Origin: DRPN01 sp964599235
Lineage (GTDB): Bacteria > Bacteroidota > Bacteroidia > Bacteroidales > VadinHA17
Assembly: GCA_964599235.1 (NCBI GenBank)
Contig: CAZRDX010000038.1
Span: forward strand, 1 to 64,000
Length of the DNA: 64,000 nucleotides
Direction of reading: 5' to 3'
The notes beneath the pieces are model-generated. The model was not told the origin of the DNA. It was given only the letters and a program-made list of their open reading frames with translations, and searched no databases. Position 1 is the stretch's first letter. Every line of letters starts with the position of its first letter. Below are positions 9,470 through 17,999 of this stretch, one piece after another. The position numbers were made by a program, and so were the translations under genes.

Positions 9470-10591
9470 TCAGGAGTGAAAGACCAGCAACGGCACCCGC
9501 GTGTGGAAGAACATCTTCCGGGCGATGCTGGGAAAGAAAAGCTTCTCGAGCAACGTACGCCGGCGGGTGGTCATGGCGATGGCACTCACCGGATGCTCCG
9601 CAATGAAACGGTCAAGCCCCTCCACCACCTCGCCAGCCTCGATGACCCGGCATTCGATACGGATACCCGGATAAGATTCGCGGAAATACCTCAGCAATCC
9701 CTCCATCTTGATCTTCTCCTCTTCATCCTCTTTTCCTTTCCGGAAGTGGACACACAGGATCTCCTTGTCGAAAGGACGGATAAGCTCCATCAGTTTTCTT
9801 ACGGCGAGGAAGTCGGCTTCGTCGTAGCTGGTGGCATAGATGATCTCCGGCAGGCGGAAGAAATCGTCGATGGCGGCATCTTCGGGGACGACCAGTACGG
9901 GTACTTTGGCTTTTTCGAGGATGCGGGCGGCCATGGAGCCGATGGGGTCGTCGCGGCGTTTGTCGCGGCCGCGTGCTCCCAGGATGATGAGGTCGGGGCC
10001 GTAGGTCTCATCGGCATAGAAGACGGCGTCGTCAAGCGAGCCCTTCACCACGAAATAGTCGGTCTTCACCTTGCCCAGACCCTCTTTTTGGGCAGTCTCC
10101 TTCAGCCCGCGCATGAAGGCGAGGGTCTCTTTCCTGGCGTTCTCCCGCAGCTGAGTAAGATACTCGGTCAGGGTCCCCTGGAAGCCGAAAGTCTCATCAT
10201 AGGGGATGGTCTGCATATCGGGGGCGTAGTAGGCGTGGAGCAGCAGGATCTCCGCCCCCACATGATGGGCGAAACGGGTAGCGAAGAGGGCCGCATGGCG
10301 CGAGGGATCGCTCAGGTCGACCGGCACCAGGATCTTACGTATCCCCTCTTTTTTCCCGGCGGCGGCAGTCTCGGGTTCCTCTCCCACCTCGATGAGGAAA
10401 TCGGCATAGATCTTCATTGCCCGTTCCAGATCGCTTTTCTTGACCTTCACCCGCACGCCGCCCGAGGCGTCGGGCTGGACCATGTTGACATTGGACAATA
10501 CGGCCTCGATGCCTTCCCCTTCGAGGCGTGTCTGCAGCAGCAACGCCCGTTCATAGGGATGTTCGGCCAGGATGACCAGTTCTTCTTCCAT
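9470..10591 (-). CDS. DUF2007 domain fused to tandem universal stress (Usp) domains
   Basis: A 373-residue cytoplasmic protein. The ATG at 10591 follows AAGGAG and a promoter; an upstream in-frame start would lie inside that promoter. Residues 1-75 match the DUF2007 'putative signal-transducing' fold (LAEHPYERALLLQTRLEGEG, then a VNMVQPDASGGVRVKVKKSDLERA segment). A first Usp domain follows (IRKILVPVDLSDPSRHAA) with the ATP-loop pattern GARGRDKRRDDPIGSMA, then a second, degenerate Usp domain (residues ~240-373) lacking a clear loop. Usp proteins bind ATP or AMP and are linked to stress survival; the ligand here is unknown. Converges on the lipoprotein gene. Confidence 0.85.
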   Translation of the reverse strand: MEEELVILAEHPYERALLLQTRLEGEGIEAVLSNVNMVQPDASGGVRVKVKKSDLERAMKIYADFLIEVGEEPETAAAGKKEGIRKILVPVDLSDPSRHAALFATRFAHHVGAEILLLHAYYAPDMQTIPYDETFGFQGTLTEYLTQLRENARKETLAFMRGLKETAQKEGLGKVKTDYFVVKGSLDDAVFYADETYGPDLIILGARGRDKRRDDPIGSMAARILEKAKVPVLVVPEDAAIDDFFRLPEIIYATSYDEADFLAVRKLMELIRPFDKEILCVHFRKGKEDEEEKIKMEGLLRYFRESYPGIRIECRVIEAGEVVEGLDRFIAEHPVSAIAMTTRRRTLLEKLFFPSIARKMFFHTRVPLLVFHS

Positions 10592-10605
10592 GGCTCCTTT
10601 TTCTA

Positions 10606-10636
10606 TAAAGATACAAAACGCAAGGGAAAAAATCAA
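10606..10636 (-). promoter_or_regulatory. promoter of the DUF2007-Usp gene
   Basis: On the minus strand TTG (10636-10634), 20-nt spacer, TATCTTTA (10613-10606), 14 nt before the ATG at 10591. Confidence 0.6.
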
Positions 10637-10654
10637 CCTCTCTGTTCTGCGTAT

Positions 10655-11731
10655 TTAGCGGAAACTGATGCCCAGCCCGGCCGAATAGACGGAGTTGCCG
10701 GCCCAAGCGTAGCCAAGATGGAGGACGAAGAGGGAGACGTTCAGCCGCAGGCCGGCACTCACCCGCACGCCGCTGTCCAGATGCAGGTCGGTGTCCGGCA
10801 CCCTGTAGACATGATCATCGGTATAGATGGCTTTGTCGGGGTTGAGGTCCGGATCGAACACGGGAACGGGGATCCTGCCATTGACCTCCATCCTTCCCCA
10901 GCTGCGGAAATAACCCACGGCAGCATAAACGTTCACATAAGGAATATCGGAGGAGAGGATCAGATCGAAAGCATACCCCTGGAGGATGGTGCGTATCTCC
11001 TGGCCGGAGAAGTGGGCCGGCCGGTAGTCCTCCATGTAGGTATAGTCGTCGGGTTCCTCCCGGAAGCCGGAATAGATCTGCATGTGGGAATATCCGGCGA
11101 AAAAAGCGACGGCCACGGGCAGGTCCTCGATGCCCTGCATCCACTGTTTCAGGTCGTGTTTAATGCCGAAGCCGATGAGGCTCATGCGGCTGTTGGAGCG
11201 GGGCACGTCGACGGGGATCATGACGCGTCCCTTGATGTCGGTACCGGCGGGCAGGCCCAGTCCCACCTGCAACATGGGGGTATAGACATGGTCGTACCCG
11301 GTGCCGGCAGGTGCACGGAACCTGGCCACGTCGACGGAGTTGCCGTTGTACATCTCCGAATAGTAGAGTTCGGGACCCTCTGCTGTCGGGCCTGCCACGG
11401 TGGGGGCCACAGGGTCGCCGCCGGCCACCTTCAGGGTGTCGAACCCCACGGCCGAGAGGTCGAAGGTGCGGGCATCCTGCGGCACCACGGTCATGCTGGC
11501 AGACACCATCACATCCACACCCCCCAGCTCATGCACCTTGGCCGTGTGGAACCAGCCGGCATTGAGGTCGAGGCTGAAAGCCTCCTGCCACGGCCGGACA
11601 TAATGCCGGATGAGCAAACTGCCGTCGTGGATGCCCCCTTCGAAGACCTCCAGCGTATCGGGCTGTGACCACAACAGGCTCCCGCCCGTAAGCAAGAAAA
11701 AGAACCCTGTGAGAATAACTTTCCTGTACAT
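10655..11731 (-). CDS. DUF6588-like outer-membrane protein
   Basis: A 358-residue secreted protein. The ATG at 11731 gives a signal peptide (MYRKVILTGFFFLLTGGSLLWSQ); the longer upstream reading crosses the intergenic promoter region. The remainder is beta-rich with features I associate with the Bacteroidota DUF6588 group: QVGLGLPAGTDIKGRVMIPV, GFGIKHDLKQWMQGIEDLPV and AFFAGYSHMQ, and it ends in an aromatic residue after alternating hydrophobics (AGLGISFR), as for a beta-barrel. Likely outer-membrane localised; function unknown. Transcribed away from rarA, sharing a ~150-bp intergenic region. Confidence 0.65.
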   Translation of the reverse strand: MYRKVILTGFFFLLTGGSLLWSQPDTLEVFEGGIHDGSLLIRHYVRPWQEAFSLDLNAGWFHTAKVHELGGVDVMVSASMTVVPQDARTFDLSAVGFDTLKVAGGDPVAPTVAGPTAEGPELYYSEMYNGNSVDVARFRAPAGTGYDHVYTPMLQVGLGLPAGTDIKGRVMIPVDVPRSNSRMSLIGFGIKHDLKQWMQGIEDLPVAVAFFAGYSHMQIYSGFREEPDDYTYMEDYRPAHFSGQEIRTILQGYAFDLILSSDIPYVNVYAAVGYFRSWGRMEVNGRIPVPVFDPDLNPDKAIYTDDHVYRVPDTDLHLDSGVRVSAGLRLNVSLFVLHLGYAWAGNSVYSAGLGISFR

Positions 11732-11853
11732 GGACCTTTCCTGTTGGTTGCGATGGTGTGTACAAGATACGAAAAATAAGCCATTCCCGTCATTTTTCAA
11801 AGCCGCGGCGGGAAAGATGGGCTTTCCTCTCTGCGGATTCGAATAATTCGCTC

Positions 11854-11861
11854 TATCTTTG
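11854..11861 (+). promoter_or_regulatory. -7 element for rarA
   Basis: TATCTTTG, 19 nt before the rarA ATG; the -33 box is not clear. Confidence 0.55.
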
Positions 11862-11880
11862 TAAGGAAGCACCGACCAGG

Positions 11881-13179
11881 ATGAAGGCACCTCACATACC
11901 GCTGGCTGAGCGTATGCGTCCGCAGACGCTGGACGACTATGTGGGTCAGGAGGATCTGGTAGGTCCGGGGGCGGGGCTGCGTCGTCTCATCGAGGCGGGC
12001 ACACTCCCTTCGATGATCCTCTGGGGGCCGCCGGGGGTGGGCAAGACCACCTTGGCGCGTATCCTCTCGAAGCTGCTGGAGCGTCCTTTTTACAGTCTCA
12101 GTGCCGTCCATTCGGGGGTGAAGGAGGTGCGGGAGACGATCGAGAAGGCGGGCAAGGCGCGTTTCTTCAACTCGCCTCCGCCGGTGCTCTTCCTCGACGA
12201 GATCCACCGTTTCAGCAAGTCGCAGCAGGACTCTCTGCTGGGGGCTGTCGAGGAGGGGGTGCTCACCCTCATCGGTGCTACCACGGAGAACCCGTCGTTC
12301 GAGGTGATCTCCCCTCTGCTCTCGCGTTGTCAGGTATATGTGCTGAAGCCGCTGGAGAGACACCATCTGGAGCTGTTGCTGGAGAGGGCCCTGACGCGCG
12401 ACCCCTATCTGCGGGAGCTGGACATCGAGGTGAAGGAGAAGGAGGCGCTCTTCCGATATTCGGGTGGTGACGCCCGCAAGATGTACAACGCCCTGGAACT
12501 GGTCATCGACGCCGAGCGCAGCCGCAGCCGGCCCTCCGGCCGCCTTGTCATCACCGACGAGATGGTGACCCGGCATCTCCAGGAGAACCTGGCCATCTAC
12601 GACAAACAGGGAGAGATGCACTACGACATCATCTCCGCCTTCATCAAGTCGGTCAGGGGCAGCGACCCCAATGCTGCGGTGTACTGGCTGGCACGCATGG
12701 TGGAGGGGGGAGAGAAGCCCGAGTTCATTGCCCGCCGTCTGGTCATCCTCGCCGCCGAGGACATCGGCCTGGCCAACCCCAACGCCCTTTTGCTGGCCCA
12801 GAGCGCTTTCGACGCCGTCCACCAGGTGGGATGGCCCGAGTCGCGCATCATCCTCTCGGAGATCACCATCTACCTGGCCACCTCCCCCAAGAGCAACTCC
12901 GCTTACATGGCCATCAACAAAGCCCAGGAAACCGTCAGGAAAGAGGGCGACCTGTCCGTACCCCTCAACATACGCAACGCCCCCACCCGCCTGTTGGAAC
13001 AGCTGGGCTACGGCAAAGACTACAAATACGCCCACAGCTATGACGGCAACTTTGTCGAGGAGGAGTTCCTCCCCGACAAGATACGCGGCCTGCGGCTCTA
13101 CGACCCCGGCAACAACCCCAGAGAGAAAGAGATCGCTGAGAGACTGAAAAAATGGTGGAAAGGAAAATATCATTACTGA
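11881..13179 (+). CDS. rarA: replication-associated recombination protein A (RarA/MgsA), AAA+ ATPase
   Basis: A 432-residue AAA+ ATPase. It begins MKAPHIPLAERMRPQTLDDY, with the family hallmark GQEDLVGPG; Walker A is GPPGVGKTT (about residues 47-55), Walker B LFLDEIHRF, sensor 1 IGATTENPSFEV, and the C-terminal tetramerisation domain with YWLARMVEGGEKPEFIARR and EDIGLANP is complete. RarA acts at stalled replication forks with SSB and clamp-loader functions. The ATG at 11881 follows a promoter and is preferred over an in-frame start at 11758 that precedes it. kdsA starts 36 nt after the stop and may be co-transcribed. Confidence 0.95.
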   Translation: MKAPHIPLAERMRPQTLDDYVGQEDLVGPGAGLRRLIEAGTLPSMILWGPPGVGKTTLARILSKLLERPFYSLSAVHSGVKEVRETIEKAGKARFFNSPPPVLFLDEIHRFSKSQQDSLLGAVEEGVLTLIGATTENPSFEVISPLLSRCQVYVLKPLERHHLELLLERALTRDPYLRELDIEVKEKEALFRYSGGDARKMYNALELVIDAERSRSRPSGRLVITDEMVTRHLQENLAIYDKQGEMHYDIISAFIKSVRGSDPNAAVYWLARMVEGGEKPEFIARRLVILAAEDIGLANPNALLLAQSAFDAVHQVGWPESRIILSEITIYLATSPKSNSAYMAINKAQETVRKEGDLSVPLNIRNAPTRLLEQLGYGKDYKYAHSYDGNFVEEEFLPDKIRGLRLYDPGNNPREKEIAERLKKWWKGKYHY

Positions 13180-13214
13180 AATTCGTTCGCTGAACCGATC
13201 AACTTTGGAGAACC

Positions 13215-14033
13215 ATGGACTTTCTTTCGGAGATACCGCATCTGCAGCACACCGGCACGGGGAGTTTCTTCCTCATTGCAGGGCCGTGTGTGGTGGAGAG
13301 TGAGGAGAACCTTTTCCAGGTGGCCGAGGTGGTGAAGGGCATCACCAGTCGTCTGGGCATCCCGTACATTTTCAAGGCCTCGTACCGCAAGGCCAACCGC
13401 ACGCGTCTGGACTCGTTCACGGGTCTGGGTGATGAGCGGGCGCTGGCCATGCTGGCGCGTGTGCGGGAGGAGCTGTCGCTGCCGGTGCTCACCGACATCC
13501 ATCTCCCCGATGAGGCGGCGATGGCGGCCCGTTATGTGGATGTGTTGCAGATACCCGCTTTCCTGAGCCGTCAGACCGAGCTGTTGCTGGCGGCCGGCCG
13601 CACGGGTCTGCCGGTGAACATCAAGAAGGGGCAGTTCATGGCTCCGGGGGCGATGGCCCATGCTGCCGAGAAGGTGGTCTCCACCGGCAACCGCCGCATC
13701 ATGCTCACCGAGCGGGGGACGATGTTCGGCTACCGCGACCTGATCGTTGACATACGGTCGATCCCCGAGATGCAGGCCACCGGTTATCCTGTGGTGGTGG
13801 ACATCACCCACTCTCTGCAGCAGCCCAACGATCCTTCGGGGGTCACGGGCGGGCGGCCGGAGCTCATCGCCACGCTGGGCAGGGCCGCCATCGCCGCCGG
13901 CGCCGACGGCATCTTCCTGGAGACCCATCCCGACCCTGCCAGCGCCCTCTCCGACGGCGCCAACATGCTGCCCCTCGACCGCCTCGAAGAGCTGCTCACC
14001 TCACTGGTACGCATACGCCAAGCCCTTCAGTAG
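13215..14033 (+). CDS. kdsA: 3-deoxy-8-phosphooctulonate (KDO 8-P) synthase, metal-dependent type
   Basis: A 272-residue cytoplasmic TIM-barrel enzyme condensing phosphoenolpyruvate with arabinose 5-phosphate in lipopolysaccharide core synthesis. Motifs: IAGPCVVES near the N-terminus, FKASYRKANR, LTDIHLPDEA, NIKKGQFMAP and ERGTMFGYRDLIVDIRS. The cysteine in AGPC, where the E. coli enzyme has asparagine, marks the metal-dependent class (Aquifex-like). Its last seven bases overlap the 3' end of the convergent deacylase gene. Confidence 0.95.
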   Translation: MDFLSEIPHLQHTGTGSFFLIAGPCVVESEENLFQVAEVVKGITSRLGIPYIFKASYRKANRTRLDSFTGLGDERALAMLARVREELSLPVLTDIHLPDEAAMAARYVDVLQIPAFLSRQTELLLAAGRTGLPVNIKKGQFMAPGAMAHAAEKVVSTGNRRIMLTERGTMFGYRDLIVDIRSIPEMQATGYPVVVDITHSLQQPNDPSGVTGGRPELIATLGRAAIAAGADGIFLETHPDPASALSDGANMLPLDRLEELLTSLVRIRQALQ

Positions 14034-14518
14034 AGGTCGAGGAACTCGTAGGTGTTGCCCAGATGATCCAGGAAACGCAGGAAGTCGCGGAAGGAGATCA
14101 CCAGCGTGGCCGTGTTGACGTTGGGATGGAAACAGAGACGTTCGGCCTCCTGCAGATGCCTGTCGATGAAGAGGTGCACATGATGCTCACGGTCGTTGAT
14201 GAGGCCGAAGGGCGAGACACTCCCCGGCGCCAGGCCGAGGTATTTTTGCAGTCTTTTCTCCGAAGCCAGCGACAGCTTGCCCTGCCGCAGCCGCTGCTCC
14301 AGGTCGCGCATCACCACCGCATGAGTATGCTCGAGGATCACCAGATAATGCCGGTTGCCCTTGTGATTGCGCAGAAAAAGGTTCTTGCAGCCCGTGGCAT
14401 CCAGATCCTTCCAGTAACGGGCAGCCTCCTCGGCCGTCGGCACCGGAGGATGTTCGTGGTAGGTGTAAGCAATGCCCAGCCGGTCGAGAAGATCGTACAA
14501 AGCCTGTGGTCCTTCCAT
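14027..14518 (-). CDS. prolyl-tRNA deacylase, ProX/PrdX type (YbaK/EbsC superfamily)
   Basis: A 163-residue trans-editing domain protein. The ATG at 14518 is chosen because it gives the usual N-terminus (MEGPQALYDLLDRLGIAYTY); the longer upstream frame is in the relA promoter region. Family motifs are HEHPPVPTAEEA, the catalytic-lysine segment GCKNLFLRNHKGNRHYLVI, LQKYLGLAPGSVSPFGLIND and FHPNVNTATLVISFRDFLRFL. The family hydrolyses mischarged Ala-tRNA(Pro). Convergent with kdsA and divergent from the RelA/SpoT gene. Confidence 0.88.
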   Translation of the reverse strand: MEGPQALYDLLDRLGIAYTYHEHPPVPTAEEAARYWKDLDATGCKNLFLRNHKGNRHYLVILEHTHAVVMRDLEQRLRQGKLSLASEKRLQKYLGLAPGSVSPFGLINDREHHVHLFIDRHLQEAERLCFHPNVNTATLVISFRDFLRFLDHLGNTYEFLDLY

Positions 14519-14657
14519 TCCCGGAGATGTTTGAGATGAGGTTGAGGATAAAAGTAGCAAAAGTTTCCCATATCCGCTCCCGGCATGGAGCGGGCCGTGC
14601 CCGTGCGCAGACAAAAGAAAAAATAGCCATCTTTGCAAAGCAGAAAAGGAGGTGAGC

Positions 14658-16853
14658 ATGGAGCCGAAAGGGACGAAGGAGAAGGCCGGTGAGCAGGTGC
14701 GTCAGCACTACCGTTCCTTCCTGCGGGAGGTGAAGAAGTACCTGAACGAGGAGGAGGAGGCTCTGGTGCGCAAGGCCGTGCATCATCTCACGAGCCTGCC
14801 GGGGCAGGATAAGGGCTTCACCGGCGAGCCTTACCTGGTGCATGCGATGAACGTGGCGCGGTTGGTGCTGGAGCAGCTGGGGCTGGGGGCCGACTCGGTC
14901 ATCGGCGCCCTCTACCACGACATCAGCCGCATCGAGAAGCTGCCGCCCGCGTTCTTTGAGGAAGCTTACGGCCGGGGTGTGCGGGAACTCATTGAGGGGC
15001 TGGGCAAGATCTCCGGCCTGGCCACGGCACGGGAGACCGTCCGCAGCGAGAACTTCCGGGAGATGATCATCAACCTGGCGGGTGATATACGCGTCATCCT
15101 CATCCGTCTGGCCGAGCAGCTGGAGGTGATGCGTAGCCTTGACAAGGCCCCGCCCCACGAACGGGTGGACATGGCCACCGAAGCCTATTACCTCTACGCC
15201 CCCCTGGCCCATCGTCTCGGTCTCTACAACATCAAATCCGAGCTCGAGGACCTCGCCATGAAGTACCTCGAGCCGGAAGTGTACGAGGAGATACGCCGCA
15301 AGATCGCCGAGACCGCAGCCCAACGCGAAGAACTCGTCAGGACGTTCATCGAACCCATCCGCAAGAGGATGGAGGAAGAAGGGCTGCGCTTCACCATCAA
15401 GAGCCGCCTCAAATCGATCCACTCCATCTGGACCAAGATGAAGCGGCAGAACGTCCCCTTCGAAGAGGTGTACGACATCTTCGCCGTGCGTATCATCCTC
15501 GACAGCCACGGCAAGAAAGAGAAAGAGGACTGCTGGAAGGTCTATTCCATCGTCACCGACCTCTATACGCCCAACCCTACGCGGTTGCGCGACTGGATCT
15601 CCATACCCAAGTCGAACGGTTACGAGTCGCTGCACACCACCGTCATCGGCCCTTCGGGCAAGTGGATCGAGGTGCAGATACGCACCACGCGCATGGACGA
15701 GATCGCCGAGAAGGGGCTGGCCGCCCACTGGAAGTACAAGGAGGGGGGACGTGCCCAGGCTCTAGACGAATGGCTGGGCAACGTGCGGGAGATCCTGGAG
15801 AACTACGACCCGCGCACCGACGAGTTCATCGACCAGATGAAGCTCAACCTCTACAGCAAGGAGATCTTCGTCTTCACGCCGCGGGGAGATGTGGTACGTC
15901 TGCCGGCGGGAGCCACGCTGCTCGACTTTGCCTTCGCCATCCACTCGGAGGTGGGGATGCGCTGTACCGGCGGCAAGATCGACAACCGTGTGGTACCCAT
16001 CGATCATGTGCTCCACACCGGCGACAGGGTGGAGGTGATCACCTCCCGCAACCAGAAGCCGGCGGCCGACTGGCTCAGCATCGTCAAGACCTCCAAGGCC
16101 CGTTCGAAGATCAAGCAGTCGCTCAACGAGGAGAAGCTCAAGGCGGCAGCGATGGGTCGCGAGACGCTGATGCGCCGTCTGCGCAACTGGAAGATCCCCT
16201 TCAACGACGAGACGGTGAAGAAGCTGCTGCAGCATTACCGCATCAAGCTGGCGCAGGATTTTTACGCCCTGATCCAGGAGGAGAAGATCGACCTGCTGGA
16301 GATCAAGGAGGTGCTGATGCGCGACGAGGAACGCGAGGAGGGCGCCCCGCCCGCGCCGGGCGGCCGCCCCGCCCCCCAGGAGAGGGAAGAGCATCACGAG
16401 GACTACCTCCTCATCGACAAGAAGATGAAAGGTGTCGACTACACCTTCGCCCGCTGCTGCAATCCCATCTACGGCGATCCCATCTTCGGCTTTGTGACCA
16501 TCAACGAGGGCATCAAGATCCACCGTGCCGACTGTCCCAATGCACGGTGGATGAAGGAGCGCTATCCTTACCGTGTGGTGCCTGCCACCTGGACGGACAC
16601 CGAGCGGGCGCATGCCTTCGAGGCCACCATTCGGGTCACGGGCGCCGACGAGGTGGGCATCGTCAACCGCATCACCGACCTGCTCTCCAACGAGCTGGGG
16701 GTGAACATGCGGTCGATCAGCTTCAACACGCGCCAGGGGCAGTTCGAGGGGATCATCCGTGTGGTGGTGGGCAACTCCGACCATCTGGAGTCGATCCTGC
16801 GGCGTCTGCGCAGGATCAAGGGGGTGACGCGCGCCACGCGTTACTCGTCGTGA
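14658..16853 (+). CDS. RelA/SpoT-family (p)ppGpp synthetase with degenerate hydrolase domain
   Basis: A 731-residue long RSH enzyme. The ATG at 14658 has a strong Shine-Dalgarno AAGGAGG five bases upstream; that SD overlaps the alternative GTG at 14652, so ATG is preferred. Order: HD-like domain, synthetase (KSRLKSIHSIWTKM, RDWISIPKSNGYESLHT, EVQIRT, AAHWKYKEG), TGS domain (VFTPRGDVVRLPAGATLLDF), zinc-finger-like region (RCCNPIYGDPIFGF) and C-terminal ACT domain. In the HD domain, His87-Asp88 are kept, but the following Glu-Asp pair is replaced (HDISRIEKLP) and the ADRLHNMR motif reads AEQLEVMR, so hydrolysis is probably lost and the protein likely acts as a synthetase. It controls the stringent response at the ribosome. 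Confidence 0.9.
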   Translation: MEPKGTKEKAGEQVRQHYRSFLREVKKYLNEEEEALVRKAVHHLTSLPGQDKGFTGEPYLVHAMNVARLVLEQLGLGADSVIGALYHDISRIEKLPPAFFEEAYGRGVRELIEGLGKISGLATARETVRSENFREMIINLAGDIRVILIRLAEQLEVMRSLDKAPPHERVDMATEAYYLYAPLAHRLGLYNIKSELEDLAMKYLEPEVYEEIRRKIAETAAQREELVRTFIEPIRKRMEEEGLRFTIKSRLKSIHSIWTKMKRQNVPFEEVYDIFAVRIILDSHGKKEKEDCWKVYSIVTDLYTPNPTRLRDWISIPKSNGYESLHTTVIGPSGKWIEVQIRTTRMDEIAEKGLAAHWKYKEGGRAQALDEWLGNVREILENYDPRTDEFIDQMKLNLYSKEIFVFTPRGDVVRLPAGATLLDFAFAIHSEVGMRCTGGKIDNRVVPIDHVLHTGDRVEVITSRNQKPAADWLSIVKTSKARSKIKQSLNEEKLKAAAMGRETLMRRLRNWKIPFNDETVKKLLQHYRIKLAQDFYALIQEEKIDLLEIKEVLMRDEEREEGAPPAPGGRPAPQEREEHHEDYLLIDKKMKGVDYTFARCCNPIYGDPIFGFVTINEGIKIHRADCPNARWMKERYPYRVVPATWTDTERAHAFEATIRVTGADEVGIVNRITDLLSNELGVNMRSISFNTRQGQFEGIIRVVVGNSDHLESILRRLRRIKGVTRATRYSS

Positions 16854-16859
16854 GGCTGT

Positions 16860-17999
16860 TCAGCGGAGCTGTTGCAGCAGCTCCAGCATACGCCGCACCT
16901 TCTCGCTGTTGTAGTAGTCCGGTGGCAGGCACCGTCGTCGTCGTGCCACCTCCTCGTCCGAGAAATCCCGCTCTTTCAGCTCGTCGAGACGCCGGGCTAT
17001 CTCGCCGGCCCCGCCGGCGGGGAGGATGCATCCTTCCAGGCCGGCCGAGGTGATCATGGCCTTGTTGACCACCAGATAGCGGCCGCGGAAGAGGGCGATC
17101 AGGAGCTTGAGCTTGATGCCGGTGGCTACGCCGGTGAGCAGGAGATGGACATGGGCGTCCCGCAGCAGACGGTCCATGGTGGCGTCGTCGGGGCCGGCGA
17201 CGAGGGTCACACCGCGGGCGGCCGCCACGGCGCGGCGCAGCCGCCGCGACGGCGCACTGCCGGCGATGACCAGCGGCATCGCCGTGCGGGGCGCCACCTC
17301 GCGCACCAGAAAGAGCGCCGCCGCCTCGTTGTCCCGCACCGACAGCTTGCCGTGAAAGAGGGCGAAGGTCCCCCGCCCCGGCACTACCTCCACCTCGTCA
17401 TACGGCGTGAAGGAGGGGATGAGCGTGGCCGGCACCCGCGGGAAACGCCGCCGGAACCAGGCCAGGTCGTGGTCGGACACCGGCACGATGGCCCGCACAT
17501 GTCGCAGATGCCGCTCCCACCACCGCAGCTTCCACGCCTCGGTGAGGAAGAAAAGCCGGCGCAGAGGATGCCGCTCCTGACGAAAGAGCCCCAGATAATA
17601 CTCATGCTCCACATTGGAGGGACGAAAGATCAGCCGGCGCCGCAGACGGGGCTCCCTCACCAGGGCACAGGTGTGGATGCCCTCGCACAGGATGGGATGC
17701 CCGTCGAGCAACAGCACCCGCTCCAGCTGACGGCTGCGACGGCTGCGGACGATATATGGCGTCAGGGAAAAGAAGGCGGGCAGCCCCGTGTGACGCTCAT
17801 AGTAACGCACCTCCTCGCAGAGGGTGAGGAGATGATCGGCGGGACGACGACGCCCGTAACGGAAACAGTGCAGATGGATGCGCACCCCCGCCGCCGCCAG
17901 CAGCCGCACCTTGTGGTAGATGTCGATCACCCCGCCGTAGTCGGCCGGCCAGGGGATGTCGAAAGCGACGATATGCAGATGAAACTCTTTCCCGTTCAT
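16860..17999 (-). CDS. glycosyltransferase family 4-like protein
   Basis: A 379-residue GT-B fold glycosyltransferase. The N-terminal Rossmann half begins HIVAFDIPWPADYGGVIDIY, whose GG loop is typical of family 4 enzymes; the donor-binding half contains ALFHGKLSVRDNEAA, PLVIAGSAPSRRL and LLLTGVATGIKLKLLIAL, matching the usual nucleotide-sugar region although the terminal E-x7-E motif is not obvious. It overlaps the next upstream glycosyltransferase by four bases (ATGA), so the two are translated together. Donor and acceptor are unknown; lipopolysaccharide or capsule decoration is plausible. Converges on the RSH gene with a 6-bp gap. Confidence 0.8.
   Translation of the reverse strand: MNGKEFHLHIVAFDIPWPADYGGVIDIYHKVRLLAAAGVRIHLHCFRYGRRRPADHLLTLCEEVRYYERHTGLPAFFSLTPYIVRSRRSRQLERVLLLDGHPILCEGIHTCALVREPRLRRRLIFRPSNVEHEYYLGLFRQERHPLRRLFFLTEAWKLRWWERHLRHVRAIVPVSDHDLAWFRRRFPRVPATLIPSFTPYDEVEVVPGRGTFALFHGKLSVRDNEAAALFLVREVAPRTAMPLVIAGSAPSRRLRRAVAAARGVTLVAGPDDATMDRLLRDAHVHLLLTGVATGIKLKLLIALFRGRYLVVNKAMITSAGLEGCILPAGGAGEIARRLDELKERDFSDEEVARRRRCLPPDYYNSEKVRRMLELLQQLR

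Noticed and set aside
9476..11668. 730-codon plus-strand frame
   Set aside because: It is antisense to the Usp and DUF6588-like genes, which have signal peptide, motifs and promoters.
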